Shown here one piece after another: positions 1 to 12,240 of a stretch of 64,000 nt of DNA. The stretch comes from Strigops habroptila. Its lineage: Eukaryota > Chordata > Aves > Psittaciformes > Psittacidae. Under the pieces are notes generated by a model, which saw only the letters and a program-made list of their open reading frames with translations, was not told where the DNA came from and made no database searches. The stretch lies in the NCBI RefSeq assembly GCF_004027225.2, contig NC_044282.2:64407725-64471724 (forward strand), in the 5' to 3' direction. How positions within the stretch are numbered: the stretch's first letter is position 1; each line of letters starts with the position of its first letter. The position numbers were made by a program, and so were the translations under genes.

Positions 1-1639
1 AAAGGAAGGAGCATAGTACACACTTACAGATTTGCCCTAAATACTGTAGGCAAATGTAATCTTTCGGCTGATAATGCAGTCCATAAGGAATAAAGGTAAA
101 AAGTATAGATTACAATGGCAAGGAGACCAGAGGAGTGCTCTGCTCTATCAAGAGACCTCAGGGCCTCTCCCTTCTGGTGAGGGAGAGGAGGGAAACGAGG
201 ATTAAGTTCAAAGATTTGGTTGTCCACCTAATATGACAATTAGAAACCAGTAAGCTTTGTCAATAAGCACTATGGCTCCTTGTCAGTTCTGCTTGCTGGA
301 GTTCTTTGCTTTTCCAGGAGCCAGCAGTACCTACCAGTGGTGTTCCCCACTACCAGACCTTTTCTAATGGCAGAAACTCAGGATGATCCAGTGGGGTGAG
401 ATCACAGAAATGGCTGGTTTCTGGATGCTGTAATATTGCATGTGCTCCCACAGCTAAATAAAGCAGATTTGCTGATGTTTTGCATTCCCTAGCTCAGCTC
501 CAGCCCCACTCCCTGTAAGGAAATGAAGTGCTTGGGTGCTACCTTACAACTCATAGGAAAGATGCCATCCCACTCCCCAGAGGAACAGACAGTGAATGGC
601 AAGAGGTAGCCCTGCACTAGAGCAGTGTCTGGGTTTAGCTACAGCCCAGGCAGTAGCAAGGTTTGCATCCCTACTTACACAGTGACCCCAAAAGTCCAGC
701 CTGGCTTCAGGGAGGCTGTAAGCGCAAGACAGAGTCGCAGCTGCTGTGCCTGAAAAGCAGACTCAAAGGCTGCTTTTCCCTGTGGGAACCTTCCCCTGGC
801 TTGAGCCAGTTCACCTGGGAGAAAAACGAAGTCCTCTTGGCAGCCATGGGACTTCAAATTTATTTCCTTGCATTTAACAACTTCCCTCTAAACACACTGG
901 TTAGCCACCAGTAACTTCGCACTCCAAAGCTCTTGGAAAAAACTACCAACTCCTTCCCAGTGTCACTGGCAGCATGCATGCCAAGAAGCGCAGCCAGCTC
1001 TCCCCTGGCAGCACTTCTCTCCAGCAGGCTGGCCAGCAGTGTTCCTCCCTGACTGCTAACCCAGACAATAAAAGGGGCTGCTCCCTGACCTCTGCCAGCA
1101 GCAGTGTCCTGGGATGACTGGCTGTGCCATGCACGCTCTGTCAGGCAGCACTGCAGTACATTCTCTTTGCTGGGAAAGCATCCAGCCTGTGTCCAGGAGC
1201 ACTCATGAAGAGGGTCAGGATGTCTGTGTCGCTCTCCCATGACTGCCGGTGGGGTCCTTGTCACCACGCCTGTCGTGGCCACCGCAGCCACGTGCCGAAG
1301 TGATGTGCATGTCCCAAGATCAGTGTGGCTTGTATCCTATTAGCCAGCAGGGTTTGCAATACTTCCACTGCTGCTTCAACTGCTTGGTGCCATGTGGGAG
1401 AGCATGGATAGCCACTCTTGGTGTGCAGCAGCTAACAACTAGCCTCACATTTCCTTGACGTCCACAGAGATTGTAGACGAGCTCTGAAAGCCCTAAGAGA
1501 AAGACTCGCAGCCTACCCACCTCCTTATGTCCTGGGTGAGAGCTGTGTTCGGTTTTGCCCCAACCCCCACTATGTTGTTTCCCATGCACACCAGCACAGC
1601 CCTGTGCTCGCCACTGCTCAGGGCTTTTCCAGGCTGTGC
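1..1639. other. Intergenic DNA upstream of SHLD1
   Basis: No exon, RNA gene or transposable element was recognised here. Open frames on both strands (for example 860-1291 on the minus strand) translate into low-complexity or unfamiliar peptides with no family motif, so I treat them as chance. Base composition rises in G+C toward the right edge, where the CpG island starts. In human the gene upstream of SHLD1 is GPCPD1, on the opposite strand. Nothing in this stretch looks like a GPCPD1 exon, so that gene, if syntenic, lies outside the window. Confidence 0.5.
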
Positions 1640-2400
1640 CCTGGGTCTGGGATTGTACCGCAGCAGCGTAAAACGACCGAATCCTGAGTAGTCCGAGGCA
1701 AAAACCTGCCTGCCAGGCTCGGGATGGTGCCGCCGGCAGCCCCGCTGCCGCCTCACCTCGCCCAGGCGAGGGGCAGTGGTACCAAAACCGCTCCCTTTTG
1801 AATTCAGAGAACTACACCCGAGTTAAATGCGTCCTGAGGAAAACCTGACAGGAAACAGCTTTCCCCCCACCCCCTATTTTCCTCCTTCTCGCCTTCCTCC
1901 CCATACGCCGGCGCGCCCCTGCCCAGCCACCTCAGGGGTGGACCCGCTGCCCGCGCAGACGCTGTCGCCGGCCCGGGGGCGCTGCCGGGAGGTGCCGCCT
2001 CTGCCACTCGGTTCCTGTCAGCCCGGGTTTCGCCGTTCCCCCCTGCTCCCGGCCCCGCAGCGCCCTGTCCGGGGCCCCTGCGGCCGCGCCTGCCCGCCCG
2101 CAGCCAAGATGGCTGTGCCCGCTTCTCGTTGACATGGCGGCCGCGGAGGCGCAGGGCCCTGCCCGAGCTCGTCCTCCGGCAGCGGGCGGCGGGCTGGGAG
2201 GGTACGGTCCGGCCCGGGGCAGCCGTTGCGTGGTTTTGGCATTCCCCTTATTCCCCTCCACAGTGTTTTCATGTCCGTGGGGTGCTGTAGCCTGCTTTCC
2301 TCCTCGGAAAGTGGGGGGGGGGGGGGGGGGGGGCGGAGGTGGCAGCCGTGGTGAGGCCGAGGGGGATTCTGGCTTTGGGAGGCTCACACCAGGCTTGGTC
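1640..2400 (+). promoter_or_regulatory. SHLD1: CpG-island promoter of SHLD1
   Basis: This is a G+C-rich, CpG-dense block standing in AT-richer flanks about 3.6 kb before the SHLD1 start codon. No TATA box is evident. Two YY1-type sites, CAAGATGGC at 2105-2113 and ACATGGCGGC at 2132-2141, lie 20 bp apart. YY1 sites of this form often sit at or just after the start site of TATA-less housekeeping promoters, so transcription probably begins near 2100-2140. The ATGs inside these motifs begin open frames of low-complexity Ala/Gly/Pro sequence that I do not regard as coding. A 21-G run follows at 2313-2333. The exact start site and first splice donor cannot be fixed from sequence alone; a GT at 2202 is one candidate donor. 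Confidence 0.72.
2313..2333 (+). repeat. Poly-G run of 21 bases
   Basis: An uninterrupted run of 21 G, followed by CGGAGG, sits at the downstream edge of the SHLD1 CpG island. It can form G-quadruplex structure and is a likely site of length error in sequencing and assembly. Confidence 0.95.
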
Positions 2401-2455
2401 GGGGGAGTGCTGCTCTGTGTTGCTTTTGTTTGCTTTTCCAACGAAGCAGCTAGTT

Positions 2456-2483
2456 GTTGAAATAATGCTTGTTGAAATAATGC
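2456..2483 (+). repeat. Short tandem duplication, 15-bp unit
   Basis: The word GTTGAAATAATGC occurs at 2456-2468 and again at 2471-2483, separated by two T-ended bases, so the unit is about 15 bp in two copies. It lies just upstream of the candidate untranslated exon at 2500-2577. Confidence 0.85.
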
Positions 2484-2499
2484 GTGTTTGTGCCTGCAG

Positions 2500-2577
2500 G
2501 AAGGGGAAGGAAACGTGACTGGGAGGAATAGAACCCCCTCTCCTGCACGCCCCAAAGCCAGCTAAGAGGGGCAGCCG
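2500..2577 (+). other. SHLD1: Candidate 5' untranslated exon of SHLD1
   Basis: This 78-base segment is bounded by an acceptor-like TTTGTGCCTGCAG ending at 2499 and a good donor, GTAAGG, starting at 2578. It lies between the CpG-island promoter and the first coding exon, where an untranslated exon could be spliced in. Alternatively, the donor at 2578 may close a single long first exon starting near 2100. The assignment is inference from splice-site motifs only. No coding sequence is implied because the SHLD1 start codon lies in the 5962 exon. Confidence 0.3.
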
Positions 2578-5500
2578 GTAAGGCCAGCGCGTTGCACCCA
2601 CCGACATGCCCATCACACATCCCATGGTGTGCCTTCTGTTTGCACAGGACTGGCAACCTGTGTTTGGGACTTCCCAGTAGTAGCACAGTGCAAACGGTTG
2701 AGGGTGGCCCAGTGAAAAATCCAGTATTTTTCCTCCTGTGCTTTTCTTCCTGTGCTTTTTCAGTACTTTTCCTCATTCCAGTGAGCTGGGATTGACAAAA
2801 TCCATACTCCTGAAAGTATGTTTTTCCTCATGGCTTGATTAAAATAATGAGGTAATAACAGAAGGTGGGAAGCAGGATTTGGGTTTCATGGGCCTGTGGT
2901 TTGCTCCACATGTTATGTTACGTGGCTCTCTTTAAAACACATTTCCTGGTTGAGGTTTGACGCAGCACAGGTTATTGGTGTTAGTGTCAAAGCACCGCTA
3001 GATAAACCTGTTGGGGAAATACCTGCTCCTCCGCAAGAGGGAGCGAAGGATGCCAGCTCTAATTCACTTCTCTCCTTTATGGGCTTTGAATAAATAGCCC
3101 ATCTGGCAGCTCCTTATAAAGAAAATATTGACTTTATTTCTAGAGTGTACCAGCCCCTTTCCAGGAGGTCTCTGTTGCTGTCAAAAGATTCAAGGGCATT
3201 ACTAGATGTGCTTTTCTGATTCCTAGAAAAAAATGTTTTCTGTACCAGACCCAACAAACAGTGGTATGTGTGGTGACTGACTGTTGACATCAGCTAGCAT
3301 ATGTGCTTTGAAAGGTCACACCATCCGTCAGCCCGATCAGCTGATGCAAAGTATGTAACTGACCTGTTTGTTTCATTCCAGTGAGCTGCAATTGACAAGG
3401 AAGAAGGAGTAACAGACTGTTTGCTTCCGGACTGTGTCCAAGGGGACTTCTTCATTGGTACTGTTCCTAGGTATGGCACAGAGGTAACAGTGTGTCTCTT
3501 TCGTATACCTGAAGGCCCAGGGCTGAGCTGAGGTCTTGCTTATCGTCACCAAACAAATCTCACCATCATTTTTGGCAGTAGGGCTGTTCTATGCTTGGTT
3601 TAGGAGGATTGGAGGGAGGTGAACTAAGGGATTTTTTTTTTTTCTCTCCCAAAAAAAGGGTGGTTTGTTTTAGCAGAACCTGATCATCACATGGCTGCAC
3701 ATGTTGTTAGCCCTGTTGTGGCACTACAAAGAAGGAGGCCAGCATGGGCAGCTGGCACAGGACCACAGCAGCCTGTATCAATGACAGCCTTAGGTTGCTG
3801 TGGTACCACAGCAGCAGCTCCTCTTGCTATAATCTTCCACTTGCTCTTGGAGGGATAGAATTGGTTGGGGGTTTGGTGTGGGGTTTTTTTGCATGCCAAG
3901 AACTGAAATAGACAGTTCTGTTCTCTAAAATATTCATGTATTTAAAAAGTAGCACAAATCATGAAAACAGTATTTGAGGAAAGTTTTCCTTATGTTCCTT
4001 ATGCACAGATCATCTGTATTTTAGGATATGAAGAGGAATGGAGGAGAAGCTTTCCTTTGCAGTGACTGTTGCAGGGCAGAGGGTTGTGTACTTTCCCATT
4101 TTTAACCTCCCACTCTGTTTTTTTTGGAAACTTGCTGTCAATGCATGGATCTTGCTTGTACCTCCAAGGCAAGGCAGCTGGTCTCCTCCCCTATCCCAGC
4201 CAGCATCTCCACTCTGTTCATTAGCGAGTTTCATTTCATCATCTGCAAAGGTCAGAGCGGTGTCTTAGCTACAAGTTTACTCAACACAGAAGCACTTAAA
4301 GAATGGTGGGTTGAAAAAATAATGCTCTACAAGGGGGTATTTACTTCATTTTTCAATACTAATCTTTTCTAGGGATTTCCTAGGTGCATGTGGCTGTAAC
4401 ATTCTTCACTGACAATAACCCTGAGATAAGTGTGTTGCCTTCTTCGTTTTATAGAGAAGGAAATTAATGTGAGCCTGCAGTGCCCTAAGCCATTGCCTGA
4501 CCACTGGATCTGATTCTATCACTCTTTACCAAAATAGCAGAAGGATACAGCTGGTGGAGGGGGCCATGCAGATAGCCAGAATTTGCTTTTTTCAAATTGC
4601 ATATAAGCAGACAAAACAGATGAAGGAAGTAACTTGCACAGAATTTCCTGGAATCTCTGTAAGAGCTGGGAGCTAAATACACATTTCACAAGAAATGCTT
4701 TTGTTCTCTCTGTGACTTTTCCATGAAAAGTTTCATGAGTGAGGTGAAAAAACCATGCTCATGTTTACGCCACTCAGCCTCATTGTCAGTTCTCAGGGGG
4801 TGTTTAAAGCTCCTGCCTTAAAGGCCTTCCTGCATAAGACCTTGCAGTAGGGACTGGGTCATTTCCTCCTCTGTTTGGTGTTGCTGGAGGTAGGCGTGAG
4901 CTGAGTACAACAGTGCTCTGTTCAGAGCCTTTACTGTTGGTGGAGAGTCTCAGCTGCCTCACAAGGCGTTGTGCCGGGTGGCCAAAGGCTACTGGCTTTG
5001 GTGTTGGGTGGAAACTGAGGGTGTTTGGGGCTCTTCTGCATCTTTCCTTGCAGGTGCCTTTTCTTGAGAGCCCCTCTTACCGAGTCAGTACTAATCATGC
5101 TTCAGCCCAGGGATTCCTACTTACTCTTTCTTTTTGTCATTCTGTGAGCTCCTGTCCCACCAAGTTTTTGCCTTTCACTCCTTTCCTGTCCCAGACACTT
5201 GTGTGGCTGTGCTTGAAGCTGCTGGACTGGAACACTTCAGTTTCATCCTCTCCAAAAGAGTTGCCTATCCCTTGCGGCCCTTGGTGTGGAACTGGGTAGC
5301 ACCAGCCCTGTCCTGCTTTCTACTCAGCTGTGTGTTCCTGCCCTCTGCAGTGGGGGACTGGTTGAGGTTGCTCAAGAGGAGGGTGTTGGGATGTGGGGAT
5401 GTTTCAGCCACAGCTTTCCAAAGTGCTGTGCACACAGCACAGCTGCCCTAGTGTCTCCACACCAGGAAATCCTTGTCATCCCTCTGAGACTGAGACTACC

Positions 5501-5961
5501 AAGTTTTAAGATGTTCTTTCCTTCTGCTAGTGAGTATGATGAACTTCATGAACTGAGCCAGGAGGGATGGGTTTAACTGGTGACTTCTAGAAGTATCAGT
5601 GGAAAGGGACCCTGTAGAATGTTTCCTTTTAAATTACACACATGCTATACCCTGAAGGGAATATACTTTATAGTTTTCTGGTTTGGGGGCCTGAATCTGT
5701 ACTTCTGAGAAGCCTCTAGGAAAGCCAGATTTGTTGTGGACTCCCAGTTATCTTACTTAGGGCTGCTATCTATGGGTTTTGCTGTTGTTCTTCCTTTACA
5801 TCTTTAAACTTGTTCTGATTTTCTTAAATGAAGTACAGATATGCTAGAACAGCTTATCTCGGCTCATAAAGCAGTGCAAAAATGGGAGATCATTCGTGTT
5901 GACTTCTGCTTAGATTTTCATGCTCTAAAAACCCAGCTTGGTCACATTTGTGTCTCTGCAG
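2578..5961 (+). other. SHLD1: 5' intron region of SHLD1
   Basis: This is sequence between the promoter region and the first coding exon. It contains T-rich and A-rich runs (such as about 3632-3643) and scattered short open frames but no transposable element or further exon that I can recognise. The right end is a clear acceptor, TGTGTCTCTGCAG, with AG at 5960-5961. Confidence 0.55.
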
Positions 5962-6131
5962 TGGGACCATGGAAAGAAAAGAGGTGTCACCAAGTCCTCA
6001 CTCAGAGGAGAGCAGCGTATTGGACCTACCTTCTGTCTGTGACCTAGCAGAGCACTTTCTGCCTCCATACAGTTGTGAAAACAGCGAGGAGCTTTTTCTC
6101 TCTGTGGATACTTTTCCCTCACCGCCCACAG
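5962..6131 (+). CDS. SHLD1: SHLD1 coding exon 1 (start codon exon)
   Basis: This exon opens the reading frame of shieldin complex subunit 1, the nuclear factor that, with SHLD2, SHLD3 and REV7 (MAD2L2), acts below 53BP1-RIF1 to restrain end resection at double-strand breaks. Translation starts at 5969-5971 in a strong Kozak context (GGACCATGG), seven bases after the acceptor AG. Coding runs 5969-6131: 54 full codons plus one base (phase 1). Residues 12-26 read SEESSVLDLPSVCDL, almost the same as the N-terminal SEESSALDLPSACDI block of human SHLD1, which I regard as diagnostic. An upstream in-frame ATG at 5948 lies inside the polypyrimidine tract and is excluded by splicing. The donor is G|GTAACA, which is weak at position +5. 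The rest of the exon is acidic and serine/proline-rich, as expected for this poorly conserved, probably unstructured part. Confidence 0.88.
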
Positions 6132-8842
6132 GTAACAGCTTCTGCCTCTCTACATGCTGCTTCTTTAGCCAGTGCATTATCTATTTAGCCAGTGCATCAT
6201 TTGACTGAGTAACTGCAGTCTGATACTGCTGCATCTGCCTGTCTTAAAACACAGTTTGCCAGAACTAGTCTGTTCCAGCTTGACAGATTCAGTGTGAACT
6301 GTGGGCTGATGAGACACAGGAGAGGAGTTCAGAGGATACTATCAGCTGCTAATGGTTTGACAACATTGTTTCTTCATATTTAGTATGTTCTCAGAGGAAG
6401 AAGTTTACTTAACTAACCCACTGAGCAATCCTCTAGGCGCAAGTAGGAAATCCTGTCTCAAATTACCATAGTCAGTAAGAAACATTTTTAAACTTACGTT
6501 CTTCATGTGTCATCTGGTATCCAGGAATGAGCTCAGGATGTGGCCTCTGTAGCCCATTACTTTAAAATTAACAGTGTAAATTAATGTAACAGTGAATGTT
6601 TGCTTGTGCTAATGACACAAGTGTGAAGAGAACTGCTTCAGTTCGACTCTTGGGGGATAGAAGTTTCCTCACTTGAAGGAGGACTGATTCCTGCAGAAAT
6701 AGCATGTTAGGTCAGCCACTACTTCAGATTCATGAGAGTTATGGTGCATCTGAGAAGATCAAGAGATAGGAGGCACATTCTGATGACACCAGTCAGCCCA
6801 GTCAGTGTGGAAATAATGGCAAGAAGTGAGAAATCGAAATGTACTGGCCTGGCGATGCTTCTTACCTTATGTTCATACTGTCTGGGATGAAGGTTATAGT
6901 GATTAATATTGTGAAGGAAAAATAAAATGTGATCAGCAGATAACATGTGGAGATGGTTTGTCAAGGCATCCAAGCAGGTGAAACATCACTGATGACATTA
7001 CTGGGCTTTTTTGGAGTCTTAAGTAGTGTAAAACTAGAGGTTGGCTCCACTCCTTCCTCTGGCACTAGGTGGTTTACTTTGGCCTAGCTCCAAGAAGTTA
7101 GTTTGGAATTCAACAGGTAAGGTTTTTCAGTGGCAATTCCATTACTTTGCATGCTAAACAGATAAGCAGTGGGATCTACTAACTGATCTGGCCCTGTTGA
7201 TGTTGACCACTTGCCTGTGCAGTTGTCTTCACCTCTGGACGTGGGGCATCAAGAACTGCAATGAAATCTGCAAACAGTAGATACCAGTGCTTACTTTGCT
7301 TTTCCTATGCAGCCCAGGAAGTCACATGGCTTATGTTACTCATTATGCAAGTCTTGTACTGTAACCTCTACTTTAAACCATGATACATATCATATTCCGT
7401 GATCCATATTGTATTAGTGGAATTGTGTATCTGGTTTGAGGTTTTGCTTTATTTGTTGTGCATAAGAGCGGTGACCACCATGGTGAGCAATGTCCGGAGC
7501 AAGCCTTTTCTGCTGTTGTGGCAGAGAAGGATGGGGAGGTTCCTCTAACAGTGAGACAGGCTGGAAGGCAATTGTTTCCTTAGATTTCACAAGCCCTGTG
7601 TCGCAGGTATGAAGAAATTGTGGGGGCTGGGCAGCAGCTCCTGCAATGTGTGTAGGGTGGCTTAGTTGCTCAGACACCGTTTGGCATGGCTCAGGGCAAC
7701 TGGACTCAATTGCTCTGATGGATGGGATGCACAGAAAAGCTGCATGGCCACTCAGCAGTCCTGAGACTGGCGTGAGGGCATAGCAGCAATGATGTCCAAA
7801 ATGAAGATAGGCAGTTCTAAACCCAAATGACAGCATTGGGCAAGCTTACGGTGCACGTGTGGAATATGTAGCTGAAGCTCAGTACTAAGGTATGATGAGA
7901 GGTCCTGCCTCCTTGCTGGCTCCAGCAGCCCCCGGTGTCAGTGGGGGTTCCAGGTGCTGATGAGGGCAGATTAGGCCTATGGATCCTCTCCTTCATCACT
8001 GTTTTAGAGACCCCTTGCAACTGAAACCACTTGACAATAACTGTAGGATGCACTCTGTAAAATGGTTCCTTACCCTGTGCTCCTGGGAGTGAAATAACCA
8101 AGTATCACATTGGGCCTGATTGATGCTGTAGGCATCTGGGTTCCTTTTGTCTTATAACAGCGTCAAACCAATATAGGTACTCACTTAAACTCTGTTTTGA
8201 TGCAGTTTCAGCTTTCTAAGCCATTGAGTTTGGTCAGTGTGACAGAAGAGGCAGGAGGATGATTTTCGAAACAGATGTGCCAGATGTTCTTGGACAAGCA
8301 AGTTCTGTCAAACGTATCTTGGGAAAGGAAGCTCCTTTGCCTGTTTGTTTTCTCATGAGACATTGTAAACTGCTGCAGTGACACATGACAGATTGGGAGA
8401 GTGGGAGTGGCTATATCTTGCACCTCACAGTATGACCAGAAGGTTGCATCCTGGGGCTTGGGCAGGATGGATGATGAGTCTTCTCATCAAACTTGAAAGT
8501 GAGGATCTTCCTTAGTGAGTCACAAGCATTTTCAAAAGGCCGTTAAGTCTCTGGGAATGTGACAACTTCCTTAGGAAAAAAGTAGACTGTCAGGACAGGC
8601 TGTGTTTTCTGATATCAGCTATAAGAACTGGACTCACACTGACTAAAATACCATGCCCTCTGAGCCTCAGGAGTCAGAAGTGGATATGGGAGGTATTCCT
8701 TGTGCCTGAGTCACTAGTAATAGGTCTTACTAGTCTAGAGAGGCTCCCTCACTTGTAATGGTGGATAATAGTACCCATTAGCCATGAAGATAGGGCCCTC
8801 TGAAAGCAGGCATCCCTAGGCAAGAAAACAGTAGTCCATGGA

Positions 8843-8860
8843 ACTACTACTAGTAGTAGT
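8843..8860. repeat. Perfect 18-bp palindrome of ACT/AGT triplets
   Basis: The sequence ACTACTACTAGTAGTAGT is identical to its own reverse complement. It is three ACT triplets followed by three AGT triplets, so it is both a microsatellite-like run and a potential cruciform. No function is suggested by the surrounding intron. Confidence 0.9.
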
Positions 8861-11599
8861 ATGGGTGTTTAAGCTATGTATGAGTGGTTTTACAATTTGC
8901 GCAGGAGCGAGGATACTGCTCTTGAAACAAACATGCATACTTATTGTCACAGTGAATTCAAGCGTTTAAATGGTGATAGGCTGAGAAAATTACATGCGGT
9001 CAGTGAACCTTTCAGCGTGCTTCCTTTTTTTTTTTCTGTTGTTGGTTTTTTGACCCCATACATGAAAATAATAAAAAAATGATTAATCATTTATAGTGTT
9101 TCTAATCTGGGTTGGTTGCGCAATGCTGCAGCAACACCTCACTGCCGCCTCTGGATTAAGAAAAGTTACCAGCAAAACTTGGCAGCGCACAGGTATTTTT
9201 GGGGGAAGGCTGAAGTTATTTGGATTAATATTTGAAAGGTTGTTACCAGTGAAATAAATCACTGGCAACGTTCCTTTTGCTTTTAGGGCACTGAGACAGA
9301 GCATACCAGGGACAGTGGAAACATAGTCTTTGCCTGGAAAAATTGCATCCCAAAAAAGGGTTAGAGAATAGACTACAGATGTGCCCTGTGGGTTGGTGCA
9401 GGCAGGGTCCTGGGCTCTGCCCATGCTCCGCGGTCTGACAGAGCTGGGTTTGCCAGCACAGCCTGGAGTGATTCTGCCAAGCTTGGAGCCAGCGTTTGAG
9501 AGCTCAGCCATGGCACCGTGCTTGGGAGACTGCCTGTCTGAAGCAGTCTCAGAGGCAGAGCTCAGCCCCATCTGCCTCAGGCCCTTCCCTAGGGCTAGCA
9601 ATCTTGCAGCGTGGGTCTGCTTGTTTTTCCTGTAGCTTCTTCCCTAGTTGCTTTTTCTTTGTAATGAAAAGTAGTTAAAAAGCTGTGTCCTTAGGAGAAT
9701 GGATGGTAGACAGGGTCACCCAGTGGAAGAGGATGGTACATGGAAAATGTACTGTCACAGGAACAGAGGGAAAAGAGGAAGGATGGCAGTAGGAGAGGAA
9801 GGATGATGATGGAGAGATGTGGTAAAGGAAGACAGAATTCACTGTGTGATTGGGTAGGCGTGTATGTAGCTAAAAGCTGGCTAGCTTTAACGAAAAATAA
9901 GTATTAAAAGCCAGTTTGGGAGGATAGGGGTGTGAAACCTTTAGTTGCCTCTCCAAAAGCACTCTTGTTTCTGCAGTTTGCTTCAGGTTTGAGCCCAGGC
10001 TTACCTTTGATTATTTTCCATGGGCTGCCCTGACCTCTCTAATGCAGTGAGAGTCCTGGGCTGCCCCTTCTTATTCCTGTTCCATTCTTAGTGCTGGTGC
10101 TCAGGTGGCCACATGAAGAGTCAGCTCCGGCAATTGACCCACGTTGCTTTGCAGCCACATGAATATTGGTGTGGTTGAGATGGGGACAGCTGCTCTTTCT
10201 GTCAGCAACGCAGGTATATGCCGAGATACAATGGCCTGCAATGTATCCTGTCTTTCATATGGGGTAACAGTCTTTCTAGAATAGTGGTTTCTGGAAAAGG
10301 TAGTGTTAAGAGTATTAATTGCTTTTCCCGTGTGGGGAGCTAGGCTGTAGGTTCTTTTTGATCAGTTTTTTAAAGCTACTTTCAGAAACAGTCTGGAGTC
10401 ATGAGAGCTTGGGGGAAATGGAGCAGAACCGTTTCACTGGAGACTCGCTGGCTCCAGGCGAGTCAGTGAGTCTGGGCCAGCAGCACTGCTGCTGAAATTG
10501 CCACTCAGATGGAGAGAACATCTGATCAATCACAAATGGCCCCAGTTTAAAAGTAAAAGCCGTCATGATTTTTTGACTGTTCCAGTTGCTTTCTGAGTTT
10601 TCAGTCAACCAAGCAGATATGTTAAACAAAGCAGAGATTTCCAACATGTTCACACAGCTGTTGGTTCTGTAGGCAGTTAAAAAAACAAATGCTACACATA
10701 CCCAGTGAATTCACATGCCTTGTTTTGCAGTGGGTTGCTATGTCTGTTATTAGCAGCTGAGGAGTCACGTTAATGTTGGTGCATGTGTTCTGGCTTGTCC
10801 TTAAATGCCCTCTTCTGTTACCATGTCCACTTGCCTGTCAGGAGTTGCTTAATCTCTTTTGCAGAAGTGGGTTGTGTTGATTGAAGAAGTCTGGCACGGT
10901 TTGTGCTTTTTCTCTATGGGAGTTGTGCACAAGTGCTGACGTAGAAGCAGAAAATGAAAGGAGCAGGCTGTACTTTTCGTGTCAGCAGCAACCTTTCAGA
11001 GCTGGCTCTTGATGGGTGCTTGGGGATTCAGTTCAGCCCAGAACTCAGTGTATTCATTCATTACTTGGTATAGAAGTTATAACTTGGCCATCTGAGCTAC
11101 CACTGCTACCAAAAGTTGCAGAATTTCCAAAATTGCTTTTTGTCTGGCCATGCTGAAGACAAACTGAAAGCTAAACACCTTTAGCTGGTCTCAGTCTCAT
11201 TGAAGAGGTCTGTAACTTTGTAAGCCCAAAACACGTGACATTTTTAACTAACTTTGAGACTGAGGTAAAGCTGAGCTGAAAAGGATTTGTACTTGCCCTC
11301 CAGGCTGCTCTGGTCAGGTACAGAAACTTCTGATAGTCTCCCTTTACCAAAAAGATACAGATCACCCTGAGAACATTTTACTTTTTGGCTTGATGTGGAG
11401 GTGCAGGGGAGGGTGCTGTGCAACGGCGTTTTGTGCTGTTACGAGGAGTCTCCTTTGACTGCAGGAAGCTAATGTGCTCTTCCATTTGCAAACTCACTTC
11501 ACTTTGAACTGTGATCCCAAACGCCAGCAGAGTTCATTGTTTTTTTAAGGCAGATGACCTGTACATAACTGCCATGGCCTTTATGTTTTGGGAATTAGT

Positions 11600-11621
11600 G
11601 GATTCTGTGATTCTATGATTA
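11600..11621 (+). repeat. Possible CR1 3' tail remnant
   Basis: Two tandem copies of an ATTCTGTG/ATTCTATG octamer occur here. This is the unit that ends avian CR1 LINEs. No CR1 body is recognisable to the left, so this is either an extremely truncated insertion or a chance match. Confidence 0.35.
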
Positions 11622-12240
11622 CAGGTTTTGGTTTGTTTTCTGCTGCCCTCTAGTGAACAATGTGACCCGTTTCTGATGCCACAAGCCTTGCATGCTTGGA
11701 ACTTAGAGGGCTGGTGATTTTGGGTTGGGTTTTCTCAGCTGGTGGTGGGGATATATGTCACTGTACCAAGCTCAGTCCTGTGTCAGTTTACTGCTGTGAG
11801 AGACGATGCTAAACAATCGCCAAGGCTGATGCAGGAATACTTCTAGGAGTATTGGCTGCTCATTGCTCACTGCATGGATCTTGGCATAAGGTGGCTAATG
11901 TTTCCTGTTGGTAAAGTATCTGGTTTTGTCTGGAAATAGCCTCCCTGCTTCTGTCTGTTACAATTACAGCCGTGCAGGGATCTGATTTTGTTATGGAAAT
12001 GAAGTCTTTAAAGCTTGGTTATGTTATGCTTCTTTTGGGTGCAACCATCATTTTTTTAGCCTTTCTAAAAGTTCTGGCTTTAGCAACTTTCTCTTTTATT
12101 CCTGATACTGGTATAAACATCCAGTTACTTGTCAAGGAGGGTGATATGTTTAGCTTATCAAAAGCAAAGAAGCACCTATTTTCAAGTGAATATGTGTGTG
12201 GGGTTATTAATTATTTTTAACCCAGTACACTCTCATGGTC

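Larger units (their letters stand above)
6132..12240 (+). other. SHLD1: SHLD1 intron, 5' part
   Basis: No exon or RNA gene was recognised. A near-tandem word, TTTAGCCAGTGCAT, occurs at 6164-6177 and 6184-6197 just after the donor. An 18-bp palindrome lies at 8843-8860. A short ATTCTRTG-type tail at about 11600-11621 may be the last trace of a CR1 copy. Longer open frames, such as 7414-7836 and 9083-9601 on the minus strand, have no recognisable family motif. Confidence 0.55.

Noticed and set aside
2134-2460. Plus-strand frame of 108 codons starting at ATGGCGGCCGCGG
   Set aside because: The ATG is embedded in a YY1-type core promoter motif, the peptide is low complexity with a poly-Gly run, and it does not connect to the SHLD1 frame.
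1932-2555. Minus-strand open frame of 207 codons over the SHLD1 CpG island
   Set aside because: It is long because GC-rich DNA has few stops. The peptide is Pro/Ala/Arg-rich low complexity, and it spans the poly-G run (read as poly-Pro) and the presumed promoter.
5948-5968. In-frame ATG upstream of the SHLD1 start
   Set aside because: It lies within the polypyrimidine tract before the acceptor AG at 5960-5961, so it is intronic. The ATG at 5969 has the strong Kozak context.
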